A stretch of DNA of 64,000 nt from Bacillota bacterium (GTDB lineage: Bacteria; Bacillota; Clostridia; Oscillospirales; Oscillospiraceae). Both the position numbers and the translations under genes were made by a program. Of this stretch, positions 1 to 7,932 are shown piece after piece. Below the pieces are notes generated by a model, which saw only the letters and a list, made by a program, of their open reading frames with translations, was not told the DNA's origin and ran no database searches. The stretch is taken from contig JAUMWD010000003.1 of the NCBI GenBank assembly GCA_030529825.1, positions 55,631-119,630 of the forward strand. The letters run 5' to 3'. Position 1 is the first letter of the stretch, and every line of letters begins with the position of its first letter.

Positions 1-491
1 TGAATGCGGTGCTCATGGGCGGAATAAACGATGACGAAATTGAAGACTTGGCGCGGCTGACGGTGGATTATCCCGTGGAGCTCCGCTTCATTGAGCTCAT
101 GCCCATAGGCAACACAAGAGCTTTGAGTAAGGATGCGTATGTACCCAGTTCACTTGTACTTGAAAGGCTCCCCGAGTTAGAGAAGATTGACAGCGAGAAG
201 CACTCGGTGGCGAAGCTTTACAGATTGCCCGGAGCCAAGGGCAAAATCGGGCTCATAAGTCCCTTGAGCAATCACTTCTGCGGAGAGTGCAACCGTCTGC
301 GCCTCACCGCCGACGGCTGCCTGAAGCCCTGTCTGCACTCTGCGGATGAAATTTCCGTACGAGGTCTTCACGGCGCGGAGCTAAAGGAAAAAATACTATT
401 TGCGGTGAATAAAAAGCCCCGTATGCACGGGGAGCTTTCCACCACATCCCCCAGTGAATCAAAGCGCAGCATGAACCGCATAGGCGGATAA
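1..491 (+). CDS. moaA: GTP 3',8-cyclase MoaA, C-terminal part (5' end outside window)
   Basis: MoaA is a radical-SAM enzyme that, with MoaC, converts GTP to cyclic pyranopterin monophosphate in molybdenum cofactor synthesis. The frame is open from base 3, so the radical-SAM CxxxCxxC half lies upstream of the window. What remains has the GINDDEI motif, FIELMPIG, and the C-terminal second-cluster signature FCGECNRLRLTADGCLKPC with its three cysteines. It ends with the diagnostic C-terminal GG tail (MNRIGG). The family is about 320-335 residues, so roughly half is seen. The partner moaC lies about 25 kb away at 25328. A stem-loop terminator follows directly. Confidence 0.95.
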   Translation, partial: NAVLMGGINDDEIEDLARLTVDYPVELRFIELMPIGNTRALSKDAYVPSSLVLERLPELEKIDSEKHSVAKLYRLPGAKGKIGLISPLSNHFCGECNRLRLTADGCLKPCLHSADEISVRGLHGAELKEKILFAVNKKPRMHGELSTTSPSESKRSMNRIGG

Positions 492-522
492 AAAAGAGAT
501 GCCATCAGGCATCTCTTTTTTT
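491..522. terminator. Bidirectional intrinsic terminator between moaA and the TetR gene
   Basis: AGAGATGCC and GGCATCTCT flank an ATCA loop, with an A-run on the left and a T-run on the right. It can therefore stop both convergent transcripts. The TetR gene's stop codon (505-507) lies inside the hairpin. Confidence 0.9.
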
Positions 523-1107
523 ATATGCTCTTTTATATTCCGGAGGGACATCGTAGAGGGTTTCGTGCTCATTGAGGGCGGCCTCACGCAGGTCAAAGGC
601 GCCTCCGGAACGGCACCATTCGTAGGCGGCGCCGATGGCGATTCGCACGCCTAAGGTTACGATGTCCTCGGGCTTGTTATTGTTGCGTATGAGCCCCTGC
701 TCCTGACAGTTTCTTATGAGCTTAACAAACCATTCATTAAAAGCGTAGAACAAATCAAAAAGTCCTGCGGGCTTCTGAAGCTCTAAAGAGAAGAGGGTGC
801 CCGTAAGCTCGGGACCGAAATCCACGGCGAGACTCAAATAGCGGTCATACAGCAGCCAAATGCGGTCAAGGTCGTTTTTCGCCTCCAGCAGCTGGGCAAA
901 AACAGCCTGATAATCCTCCTTGAGATTCCGCATCATGTACATGACAATTTCGTCCTTGCCGGCGAATATGCTGTAAAATGAGGAACGGGGAACATCTGCC
1001 TCACGGCATATGTCACTGACGGAGACATTACTGTATCCGCTGACCTTGAACAGCTTTAACGCGGCATTCACTATGGCATCTGTGTTTTTTGAGCTGGAAG
1101 CGGACAT
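505..1107 (-). CDS. TetR/AcrR-family transcriptional regulator
   Basis: This is a probable one-component repressor of about 200 residues. The N-terminal helix-turn-helix domain (residues about 8-55) contains ALKLFKVSGYSNVSVSDIC followed by ADVPRSSFYSIFAGKDEI, the usual TetR recognition-helix region ending in YxxFxxKdEl. The rest is a helical ligand-binding domain with no recognisable ligand class. The ATG at 1107 is chosen because AAGGAG sits 8 nt upstream; an in-frame start further upstream has no such site and would run through the operator. The gene is divergent from the enone reductase and dehydrogenase at 1324-4231, which are its likely targets. An 18-bp near-palindrome overlaps its own translation start region. 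Confidence 0.85.
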   Translation of the reverse strand: MSASSSKNTDAIVNAALKLFKVSGYSNVSVSDICREADVPRSSFYSIFAGKDEIVMYMMRNLKEDYQAVFAQLLEAKNDLDRIWLLYDRYLSLAVDFGPELTGTLFSLELQKPAGLFDLFYAFNEWFVKLIRNCQEQGLIRNNNKPEDIVTLGVRIAIGAAYEWCRSGGAFDLREAALNEHETLYDVPPEYKRAYKKRDA

Positions 1108-1117
1108 AAAATCACTC

Positions 1118-1135
1118 CTTGTACAATTGTCCAAG
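1118..1135. promoter_or_regulatory. Candidate TetR operator (18-bp near-palindrome)
   Basis: CTTGTACAATTGTCCAAG is a dyad with only one mismatched pair (8 of 9 pairs match). It lies just downstream of the TetR gene's predicted -10 and overlaps its ribosome binding site, a usual place for an autoregulatory operator. Binding by this TetR protein is inferred. Confidence 0.5.
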
Positions 1136-1145
1136 CTGCATGAAC

Positions 1146-1174
1146 AGAATAGCATACTTTGCCCAAATAGTCAA
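1146..1174 (-). promoter_or_regulatory. Predicted sigma-A promoter of the TetR gene
   Basis: Read on the minus strand: TTGACT, 17-nt spacer, TATTCT. Transcription would start about 5 nt before the palindrome at 1118-1135. Confidence 0.65.
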
Positions 1175-1245
1175 ACACATATTTAAAACAGTTGTCAGAA
1201 AAGTGTTTAGGAAATTATAGAAAACATAGATTTTTCTGTGCTTTC

Positions 1246-1274
1246 TTGACGATAAATGATTGATATTTTATTAT
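1246..1274 (+). promoter_or_regulatory. Predicted sigma-A promoter of the enone reductase operon
   Basis: TTGACG, 17-nt spacer, TATTAT, about 50 nt before the start codon at 1324. No copy of the 1118-1135 palindrome overlaps this promoter, so any TetR control would act from a distance or through the shared intergenic region. Confidence 0.7.
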
Positions 1275-1323
1275 CTATACACAGATTATAAAATTAATGA
1301 CATATGCGAAAGGATGTATAACT

Positions 1324-3408
1324 ATGGCATACGAAAAGCTTTTGTCCCCTATCAAAATAGGCACCATGGAGCTTAAGAACCGCACGGTTATGACCGCGGC
1401 TGAGGTCAGCCTCGGCCGTACTGACGGCTGCCCCACCGAAAAGCTCATGGATTACTACGAGGAGCGTGCCAAGGGCGGCGTTGCACTTATTATTCCCGGC
1501 GTTACCCGCGTAAACGACAACTGGGCAGCATCCACCTACACCCAGCTGGCAATGAGCCATGATTACCACATCGAGCCCATGCGTGAGTTCGCAAACAGAA
1601 TTCACAAGCACGGCGCAAAGCTGGGTATCCAGCTGCATCACCCCGGCAGACAGGGCTACTCCAGCTCCATCCATTCTCTGCCCATGGTAATCCCCATGGT
1701 AAAGGTGTTCCCCGGACTCATAAATCCTATTTACAAATGTACCCCCATTCTCAACAAGCTTGAGAAGGAAGCAAAGCTCTGGCCCGTTCAGACTCCCTCC
1801 AAGATTGAGCTTGCAAACCACGGCGCAATGAAGGTTAAGACCATGAGCCACCGCCAGGTAAAGAACCTCATCAATGACTTCATCGATGCCGCAGAGCGCT
1901 GCTGCAAGGCAGGCGTTGACGTTGTTGAGCTTCACGGCGGTCACGGCTACATCATTCAGCAGTTCATTTCTCCCAACACCAATCAGCGTACCGACGAGTA
2001 CGGCGGCTGCTTCGAGAACCGTATGCGCTTCGTCACCGAAATCATAAGAGGCATCCGTGACCGCTGCGGCCGCGACTATCCTCTCATGGTCCGCCTTACC
2101 GCTGACGAAATGTACGCACGCATCGGCAAGCCCGGCAAGGGTTATGACATTGAGTACGGCAAGAAGGTCGCAAAGCGCCTTGAAGAGCTGGGCGTCGACG
2201 CAATCAATGTAACCTCCGCCTGCTACGATGCATATAACTACTGGCTGGAGCCCACCTCCTTCGAGCCCGGCTGGAGAAAGTATCTCTGCGAGGAAATCAA
2301 GAAGGTAGTCAGCATTCCCGTCGGCGGCGCAGGCGTTATCCGCACTCCCGCCCAGGCTGAACAGCAGCTTCAGGACGGCACCCAGGACTTCATCGGCTCC
2401 GCCCGTACCTTCATCTGCGATCCTCACTGGGTAAAGAAGGCAGAGGAGGAGCGCCCCGAGGAAATCCGCCGCTGCATCGGCTGCCTCAACTGCATCCGTT
2501 CCTTCATGACCAACGCATGGGTCGGCGAGGCCTGCGAGTGCGCACTGAATGTGGGCATGGGCCACGAGAAGGATTACAACAATATGCCTAAGGACGGCAA
2601 CGGCCGCAAGGTAGTCGTCATCGGCGCAGGCCCTGCAGGCCTCACCGCGGCACAGACCATGGCAATGCGCGGCTTCGATGTAACCGTGCTTGAAAAGGCC
2701 GAGAAGGCCGGCGGTCAGGTCATTACCGCATCCACCTGCAACCTGAAGGATAAGCTCTACTGGTCCATTGAAGACCTCATGGTCAATGCACAGAAGGCCG
2801 GCGCAGAGATTAAGCTGGGTGTAGAGGCTACCGCGGAGTCCGTTGCGGAGATGAAGCCCTACGCGGTAATCGTTGCAGTGGGTGGTGTTCCCGTACGCCC
2901 CAAGTCCATTCCCGGACTTGACCGCGACAATGTCTGCGTTGCTCCCGAAATCATCATGAAGGAAAAGACCATCAAGGACAAGAAGGTCGTTGTTGTCGGC
3001 TCCGGCATGACCGGCCTGGAAACCACCGAGATTCTCAATGAGAACGGCAACTCCGTCACCATTATCGAGATGGCTCCCGAGCTTGCACCGGGCACCTGGT
3101 TCCAGCTTGTTGACGATGAGATGGAGCGTATCTCCAAGTACGATACCAAGATTATGCTGGCAACCAAGCTTCTGGGCGTTGAAGACGGCGGTGTCAACAT
3201 TGAGGATGTTAAAACCGGCGTAAAGAGCAAGATTGAGGCTGACGAGGTCGTTCTGTCTCTGGGTGTCCGTCCCGCAGTGGGCAGCCTCATCACCGACCTT
3301 GTTGCCAAGGGTGTTAAGAAGGTCGTCACCGTGGGCGATGCAAAGAAGAGCGGCACCATCGCAGATGCCTGCCACAGCGCATTTGACACCGTAATGACCA
3401 TTAAGTAA
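1324..3408 (+). CDS. NADH:flavin oxidoreductase / enoate (2,4-dienoyl-CoA) reductase family protein
   Basis: This is an old-yellow-enzyme-type reductase that should reduce activated C=C bonds using FMN, a [4Fe-4S] cluster and FAD/NAD(P)H. The N-terminal TIM barrel (residues about 5-370) has LGIQLHHPGRQG and GGHGYIIQQFISP with TDEYGGCFENR. The cluster motif CIGCLNC, with another cysteine about a dozen residues on, is near residue 385. Two Rossmann motifs follow: VVIGAGPAGLTAAQ (about 430) and VVVVGSGMTGLETTE (about 555). Length (694 residues) matches the BaiCD/BaiH/FadH class. The ATG at 1324 has AAAGGAT 8 nt upstream. Substrate is unknown; dienoyl-CoAs, cinnamates and 3-oxo-4-ene steroids or bile acids are all reduced by relatives. 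The dehydrogenase downstream supports a two-step keto/enone reduction. Confidence 0.9.
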   Translation: MAYEKLLSPIKIGTMELKNRTVMTAAEVSLGRTDGCPTEKLMDYYEERAKGGVALIIPGVTRVNDNWAASTYTQLAMSHDYHIEPMREFANRIHKHGAKLGIQLHHPGRQGYSSSIHSLPMVIPMVKVFPGLINPIYKCTPILNKLEKEAKLWPVQTPSKIELANHGAMKVKTMSHRQVKNLINDFIDAAERCCKAGVDVVELHGGHGYIIQQFISPNTNQRTDEYGGCFENRMRFVTEIIRGIRDRCGRDYPLMVRLTADEMYARIGKPGKGYDIEYGKKVAKRLEELGVDAINVTSACYDAYNYWLEPTSFEPGWRKYLCEEIKKVVSIPVGGAGVIRTPAQAEQQLQDGTQDFIGSARTFICDPHWVKKAEEERPEEIRRCIGCLNCIRSFMTNAWVGEACECALNVGMGHEKDYNNMPKDGNGRKVVVIGAGPAGLTAAQTMAMRGFDVTVLEKAEKAGGQVITASTCNLKDKLYWSIEDLMVNAQKAGAEIKLGVEATAESVAEMKPYAVIVAVGGVPVRPKSIPGLDRDNVCVAPEIIMKEKTIKDKKVVVVGSGMTGLETTEILNENGNSVTIIEMAPELAPGTWFQLVDDEMERISKYDTKIMLATKLLGVEDGGVNIEDVKTGVKSKIEADEVVLSLGVRPAVGSLITDLVAKGVKKVVTVGDAKKSGTIADACHSAFDTVMTIK

Positions 3409-3427
3409 TTATAAGGAGAGAAAAGAA

Positions 3428-4231
3428 ATGATAGAGAATAAAACCATCGTTCTTACCGGTGCATCCAGCGGCATCGGCCTGGAATTCCTGAGACTCCTTG
3501 ATCAGGGCAAGGGCAACAGAATTCTTGCAGTTTCCAGAAACGCAACCAAGAAGATTTCCGGCGACGAGTTCAAGTCCGATGTAACCGTATTTGACGCAGA
3601 TACCTCCACCAAGGAAGGCGTTGATGCCATTTTCGCAAAGGCTGAGGAGCTTTTCGGCAAAATCGACCTTTACTATCAGAACTCCGGCTATCCCTACTTT
3701 GAGATGTATGACTACGAGGATTGGGACCGTCTGAGCCGCATCTTCCAGGCAAACACCATAGGACCGGCTTACACCTATGTAAAGTATAAGCATCATCTTG
3801 CAGGCCGCGAGGGCCATCTTGCATACACCGTGTCCGCCATCGGCACCATGGCAATGCCCGGCTACGCACTGTACTCCGCTTCCAAGTTCGGTCTTGAGGG
3901 CTTCCAGGAAGGCATCCGCCTCGAAATGCCCAAGAACATGAAGCTCACCTGCCTGTACCCCGTTGCCACCGACACCAACTTCTTCGTCACCGCCGCTGAC
4001 GGCGTCGTGTTCGATAAGCCCTTCCCCGTACAGCGTCCCACCGTTGTTGCAAAGAAGATGTACAAGGGCATCGAGAAGAACAAGAAGAAGGTTTCTCCCT
4101 GCTTCCTCTTCGGCGTATCCAAGGTTCTCATGACCGTCTGTCCTCCTGTACGCACCATTTACTGGAATTTGGAAAAGAAGAAGCTGGACCGCTTCGTTGT
4201 GAAGATGAGAAAGCTCGGCAAGTACGAATAA
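3428..4231 (+). CDS. Short-chain dehydrogenase/reductase (SDR)
   Basis: This is a classical NAD(P)-dependent SDR of 267 residues, likely oxidising or reducing a hydroxyl/keto group. The cofactor motif TGASSGIGLEF is at residue about 9. The NNAG position reads QNSG, and the catalytic Ser plus YxxxK appear in TVSAIGTMAMPGYALYSASK. The C-terminus is basic and has a hydrophobic stretch near residues 220-245, hinting at membrane association. It starts 19 nt after the enone reductase stop, with an AAGGAG site, so the two are one operon. Pairing suggests that both act on one cyclic or conjugated ketone; the substrate cannot be read from sequence. Confidence 0.85.
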   Translation: MIENKTIVLTGASSGIGLEFLRLLDQGKGNRILAVSRNATKKISGDEFKSDVTVFDADTSTKEGVDAIFAKAEELFGKIDLYYQNSGYPYFEMYDYEDWDRLSRIFQANTIGPAYTYVKYKHHLAGREGHLAYTVSAIGTMAMPGYALYSASKFGLEGFQEGIRLEMPKNMKLTCLYPVATDTNFFVTAADGVVFDKPFPVQRPTVVAKKMYKGIEKNKKKVSPCFLFGVSKVLMTVCPPVRTIYWNLEKKKLDRFVVKMRKLGKYE

Positions 4232-4242
4232 TACTTAATAAT

Positions 4243-4277
4243 AAAAGCAGCACGGATGAAAATCCGTGCTGCTTTTT
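4243..4277. terminator. Bidirectional intrinsic terminator
   Basis: A 12-bp perfect stem (AGCAGCACGGAT / ATCCGTGCTGCT) with a GAAA tetraloop, flanked by A- and T-runs. It ends the enone reductase operon and also the convergent clpC-like gene. Confidence 0.92.
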
Positions 4278-6540
4278 ATCGCTTTTTCAAAATAATATCG
4301 CCGCCGCAGAGGGAGGCGGTGACGCAGTCGCCGCTGCCTATGCTGCCGTCCAGCACCATTTCCGCCGCCTTATCCTCGATAAGCGTGCGTATGGTGCGGC
4401 GAAGCGGCCTTGCACCGTATTTTTCATCGTAGCCCTTTTCCGCAAGAGCGTTTACGGCCTCCTCCGTCACCTCAAGCTCCATGCCCAGCTCCCGGAAGCG
4501 CCCTGAAACAAGCTCCAGCATACGCCGGGTAATACTGCGTATATCCTCCTTTGAGAGCCTGTGAAAAATTATACGCTCGTCAATGCGGTTTAAAAGCTCC
4601 GGGCGGAAGGTGGCGCGCAGCTCCTCGTTAATGGTGTTTTCCAGCTCAAGCTCCGCCGCGGCGGAGCTAACGGGGGAGGAAAAGCCGATTTTCCGCCGCC
4701 CCTCGGTTATGGCTTTTGCACCGATGTTCGAGGTCATGACGATGACCGTGTTGCGAAAATCCACCTTGCGGCCTGTGGAATCCGTGAGGTGTCCGTCATC
4801 GAGAATCTGCAGGAGAATTCCCCACACATCCTCGTGGGCCTTTTCTATTTCGTCGAAGAGCACCACCGACCAGGGGTGCTGCCGCACCTTTTCCGTGAGC
4901 TGGCCGCCGTCCTCGTAGCCCACATAGCCGGGCGGCGAGCCGATGAGACGGGAAACGGTGTGCTTTTCCATGTATTCGGACATATCAAGGCGAATCATGG
5001 CATCGCCGTCACCGAAAACCGCCTCCGCAAGGGCGCGGCAAAGCTCCGTTTTTCCCACGCCTGTGGGGCCGAGGAAGAGAAAGCTGCCCACGGGCCGAGC
5101 CGGGTCTGAAAGTCCCACGCGTCCCCGCCGTATGGCGCGGGAAACCGCGGAAACCGCCTCCTCCTGACCTACGATTTTACCGTGTAGGATTTCCTCCATG
5201 TCCCGAAGCCGTTGGGCGTCGTCGGAGTCGATGCTTGCAACGGGTACACCCGTCCACATGGAAACCACCTGCGCCACATCCTCCGAGGTCACAAGGCTGC
5301 CGCCGGAGACACGCACCCGCGCCGCCGCCTCGTCCACAAGGTCGATGGCCTTGTCGGGGAGAAAGCGGTCGTTTATATAGCGCATGGAAAGATTAATAGC
5401 TGCTTCAAGGGAGGGACGGCTGATTTTAACTCTGTGATGCCCCTCAAGGCTTTCACGGACGGACAGAAGCATCTCCACGGTCTGTTCCCTTGTGGGCTCG
5501 GAAACACGCACAGGCTGAAATCTGCGCTCAAGGGCAGAGTCCTTTTCCATACGCCGCCGATATTCCTCGGGCGTAGTTGCGCCGATAATCTGTATTTCAC
5601 CACGGCCCAAAGCGGGTTTTAAAATATTGGCAGCGTCAATGGCACCCTCAGCGGAGCCTGCGCCGATGATGGTGTGGATCTCGTCGATGAACAAAATTAC
5701 ATCACCTGCCTTACGCACATCCTTCAGTACTGCCTTTACCCGTTCCTCAAAGTCGCCGCGGTACTTTGTTCCGGCCAAAAGTGCAGGCAGGTCAAGGGCC
5801 ACAAGCCGCTTTCCCGAAATGCTTTCCGGGGCCTTTCCCGAAGCGATGTGCAGGGCGATTCCCTCCGCAACGGCGGTTTTGCCGACTCCCGGCTCACCGA
5901 TGAGCACGGGGTTGTTTTTTGTCCTGCGGGAGAGAATCTGAATGCTTCGGCTTATTTCCTCACTGCGTCCCACCACGGGCTCGATTTCGCCGCCTGCGGC
6001 AAGCTGCGTAAGGTCGCGGCTGTATTGGTCAAGCACCCGTGTTTCGCTGTGGCGGGTGCTTGATTTTGCCGTGCCCGTCTGCGAGGGCTTCGACTTCGGC
6101 GCACCTGCGCCGAAAACCGCCATGATGTCGGTGCAGATATCGTTCAAATCACAGCCTGCGGAGGTCAGCGCCGCCGCGCCTGCGCATTCGGGCTGACGGA
6201 GAATACCCAGAAGCAGATGCTCTGTGCCGATGTAGCTGTGGCCTAAAGAGCTTGCGTCGGCGGATGCTTTTTCGATGGCGTTCCATGCGTGCTTTGTGAG
6301 CCCCTGGGCGGGAATTCCCGGCGCTCCCAGACCTGCGGAGCTTTCCACAATGGCTTTTACGCCCCGTTCATTTATGCCCCGGTCACGCAATATTTTTGCC
6401 CCTAAACCTGCGCCCTCGCGCAATATGCCTAAAAGCAGATGCTCCGTTCCCACATAGCTGTGGCCCAGACTGAAGGCGGAAAGGCGGGCCTGCTCAATGG
6501 CCTCCTCCGCCTTTTCGGTGAACTTTTCATTATTCTTCAA
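4276..6540 (-). CDS. clpC: ClpC-like AAA+ unfoldase lacking the UVR middle domain
   Basis: This is an ATP-dependent protein unfoldase expected to feed ClpP. It has two ClpN repeats, each with GHSYVGTEHLLLGILR or a near copy (residues about 5-140), then NBD1 with Walker A GEPGVGKT and Walker B VILFIDEIH, and NBD2 with GPTGVGKT (about residue 490) and VVLFDEIEKAH. A KIGFSS loop in NBD2 fits the (I/L)GF ClpP-docking tripeptide. The length is about 755 residues against about 810 for Bacillus ClpC. The coiled-coil/UVR insert between the domains is missing: DEAAARVRVSGG runs almost directly into SEDVAQVVSMWTGVP. The TTG at 6540 is 8 nt after a GGGGGG site; the TTG two codons upstream is too close. 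No CtsR boxes were recognised. Confidence 0.9.
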   Translation of the reverse strand: MKNNEKFTEKAEEAIEQARLSAFSLGHSYVGTEHLLLGILREGAGLGAKILRDRGINERGVKAIVESSAGLGAPGIPAQGLTKHAWNAIEKASADASSLGHSYIGTEHLLLGILRQPECAGAAALTSAGCDLNDICTDIMAVFGAGAPKSKPSQTGTAKSSTRHSETRVLDQYSRDLTQLAAGGEIEPVVGRSEEISRSIQILSRRTKNNPVLIGEPGVGKTAVAEGIALHIASGKAPESISGKRLVALDLPALLAGTKYRGDFEERVKAVLKDVRKAGDVILFIDEIHTIIGAGSAEGAIDAANILKPALGRGEIQIIGATTPEEYRRRMEKDSALERRFQPVRVSEPTREQTVEMLLSVRESLEGHHRVKISRPSLEAAINLSMRYINDRFLPDKAIDLVDEAAARVRVSGGSLVTSEDVAQVVSMWTGVPVASIDSDDAQRLRDMEEILHGKIVGQEEAVSAVSRAIRRGRVGLSDPARPVGSFLFLGPTGVGKTELCRALAEAVFGDGDAMIRLDMSEYMEKHTVSRLIGSPPGYVGYEDGGQLTEKVRQHPWSVVLFDEIEKAHEDVWGILLQILDDGHLTDSTGRKVDFRNTVIVMTSNIGAKAITEGRRKIGFSSPVSSAAAELELENTINEELRATFRPELLNRIDERIIFHRLSKEDIRSITRRMLELVSGRFRELGMELEVTEEAVNALAEKGYDEKYGARPLRRTIRTLIEDKAAEMVLDGSIGSGDCVTASLCGGDIILKKR

Positions 6541-6660
6541 GGTCAATTCCCCCCTGCACTATGATAAGCTGTTTAAGGTGCCGAACCTGCCGAAACAGGC
6601 ACCGCACACAGCGATTATCCCCAAAAATCCGAATTATTATCTCGGGGAGGGAAATAGCCT

Positions 6661-6688
6661 TTGCATTTTTTCGCAGATGTGTTAAAAT
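6661..6688 (+). promoter_or_regulatory. Predicted sigma-A promoter of the polyferredoxin gene
   Basis: TTGCAT, 16-nt spacer, TAAAAT, 44 nt before the ATG at 6732, which has GGAGGA upstream. Confidence 0.55.
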
Positions 6689-6731
6689 CTGAATAAATCA
6701 AAGCACTGAAAAAACAAATGGAGGATATATT

Positions 6732-7151
6732 ATGGCTTTTGTTATTACCGATAAATGCCTTATGTGTGGCTCCTGCGCCGAGCAGTGCCCTGCAGAGGCG
6801 ATAGAGCTGGTGGACGAGCATTATCTCATAAATCCCGATAAGTGCCTTTCCTGCGGCTCCTGCGCGGCCCAGTGTCCTGCGGAGGCCATTGCGAAGGCAG
6901 AGGCAGAGGAATATGTGGCCGAGGGCGTTGAGGAGCTTGCCGCAGAGGCGGAGGAAGCCGCAGCGGAAGCCGAGCCCTGCTATAAGATTGACTATGAAAA
7001 GTGCCTGTCCTGCGGAGGCTGCGCCGAGCAGTGTCCTGCGGAGGCCATAGCCATGGACGAGGAATCCCGCTACTTCATCAATCCCGAAAAGTGTCTGCGC
7101 TGCGGAGGCTGTGCCGAGCAGTGTCCCGCGGAAGCAATTTCGATGTGCTGA
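6732..7151 (+). CDS. Tandem ferredoxin with four [4Fe-4S] cluster motifs
   Basis: This is a soluble low-potential electron carrier. Two bacterial 2[4Fe-4S] ferredoxin units are joined by a linker of about 30 residues made almost only of Glu and Ala (VEELAAEAEEAAAEAE). The four CxxCxxCxxxCP motifs are CLMCGSCAEQCP, CLSCGSCAAQCP, CLSCGGCAEQCP and CLRCGGCAEQCP, each followed by AEAI. The repeats are nearly identical, so the gene probably arose by internal duplication of an ordinary ferredoxin of about 55 residues. It has its own promoter and terminator. PFOR (13001 and 16670) is an obvious electron donor in this genome; that link is inferred. Confidence 0.9.
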   Translation: MAFVITDKCLMCGSCAEQCPAEAIELVDEHYLINPDKCLSCGSCAAQCPAEAIAKAEAEEYVAEGVEELAAEAEEAAAEAEPCYKIDYEKCLSCGGCAEQCPAEAIAMDEESRYFINPEKCLRCGGCAEQCPAEAISMC

Positions 7152-7162
7152 TTTGAAACAGA

Positions 7163-7189
7163 AGCGGCATGCCCTGCATGCCGCTTTTT
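7163..7189 (+). terminator. Intrinsic terminator after the tandem ferredoxin
   Basis: AGCGGCATGC and GCATGCCGCT with a 3-nt loop, followed by TTTTT. It lies 12 nt after the stop codon. Confidence 0.88.
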
Positions 7190-7206
7190 CGCTGTTGAGG
7201 TAAAAT

Positions 7207-7932
7207 ATGTACGATTTTGTTGAGCTGTGGCAGAACGGACCCCGCTTTGCCCAGTCGGAGCATTTCAAGCTGGGAACGGACTCAATTCTGCTGGCGGATT
7301 TTGTGAATACGGGAAAACGCGCAAGGGGCATTGACTTGGGCTGCGGCTCGGGAATACTCCCCCTTCTGCTGCTGAACAAAGCGGAAAGGTTGAATATGAC
7401 AGGCCTTGAAATTATCCCCGATGCTGCCGCCTTTGCCGAAGCAAATCTCAAGGAAAACGGACTTGCGGAAAGAGGAAAAATCCTTGTGGGCGATATAAAA
7501 GACCACCGCAGGCTGTTCAGCTCGGGAGAGTTTGACCTTGTGGTTTCAAATCCGCCCTATTTTGCCGAGGGCAGCGGAGCGCTTTCGCCGCGGGATGACC
7601 GCGCCGCCGCAAGAGGAGAGCTGCTGTGCTCCCTTGAGGATGTTGTCCGCGCCGCCGCATATCTTTGCCGCACGGGGGGAGCGTTTTACATGGTACACAG
7701 GGCGGAGCGCCTCGCGGATGCAGTTTGTCTTTTAAGAGAATACGGCCTTGAACCGAAAAGACTGCGCACCGTTTCCCACAGTGCGGAAAAAGAGCCCTCG
7801 CTTATTCTTCTGGAAGCCCGCCGAGGCGGAAGCGCGGGCATAAAATTAATGCCGCCGCTTTTCATTCGCAATGCCGACGGCAGCGAAACGGAAGAAATAC
7901 TCAGAATTTATCACAGGGAGGTCACTCCATGA
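7207..7932 (+). CDS. tRNA1(Val) (adenine37-N6)-methyltransferase-like protein (TrmN6/YabB)
   Basis: This is a class I SAM-dependent methyltransferase of the YfiC/TrmN6 family, which methylates N6 of adenine 37 in tRNA1(Val). Near the N-terminus it has HFKLGTDSILLADFV, then the SAM-binding GIDLGCGSGILPLLLL, and the catalytic adenine N6-methylase motif SNPPYF (residue about 113). At 241 residues it is family length. GAGG lies 6 nt before the ATG. It overlaps rsmI by 4 nt (ATGA). The yabB-yabC (rsmI) order is known from other Firmicutes; the small GIY-YIG gene often placed between them is absent here. Confidence 0.85.
   Translation: MYDFVELWQNGPRFAQSEHFKLGTDSILLADFVNTGKRARGIDLGCGSGILPLLLLNKAERLNMTGLEIIPDAAAFAEANLKENGLAERGKILVGDIKDHRRLFSSGEFDLVVSNPPYFAEGSGALSPRDDRAAARGELLCSLEDVVRAAAYLCRTGGAFYMVHRAERLADAVCLLREYGLEPKRLRTVSHSAEKEPSLILLEARRGGSAGIKLMPPLFIRNADGSETEEILRIYHREVTP

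Noticed and set aside
1294..3375. Long minus-strand open frame opposite the enone reductase, and another opposite nrdD (30618-32801)
   Set aside because: Same artefact: low-complexity-like translations with no recognisable domain, opposite genes with full catalytic motifs.
1324..4231. Part of a bile acid 7-dehydroxylation (bai) operon
   Set aside because: Only the enone reductase and an SDR are present. No CoA ligase, CoA transferase, 7-dehydratase or transporter lies nearby, and the family is used for many other substrates.
6547..6660. CtsR/HrcA heat-shock operators before the clpC-like gene
   Set aside because: No GGTCAAA-type heptad pair or CIRCE dyad is present. There is only a GGTGCC/GGCACC inverted repeat at 6577-6603 with a 15-nt loop, too weak to name.
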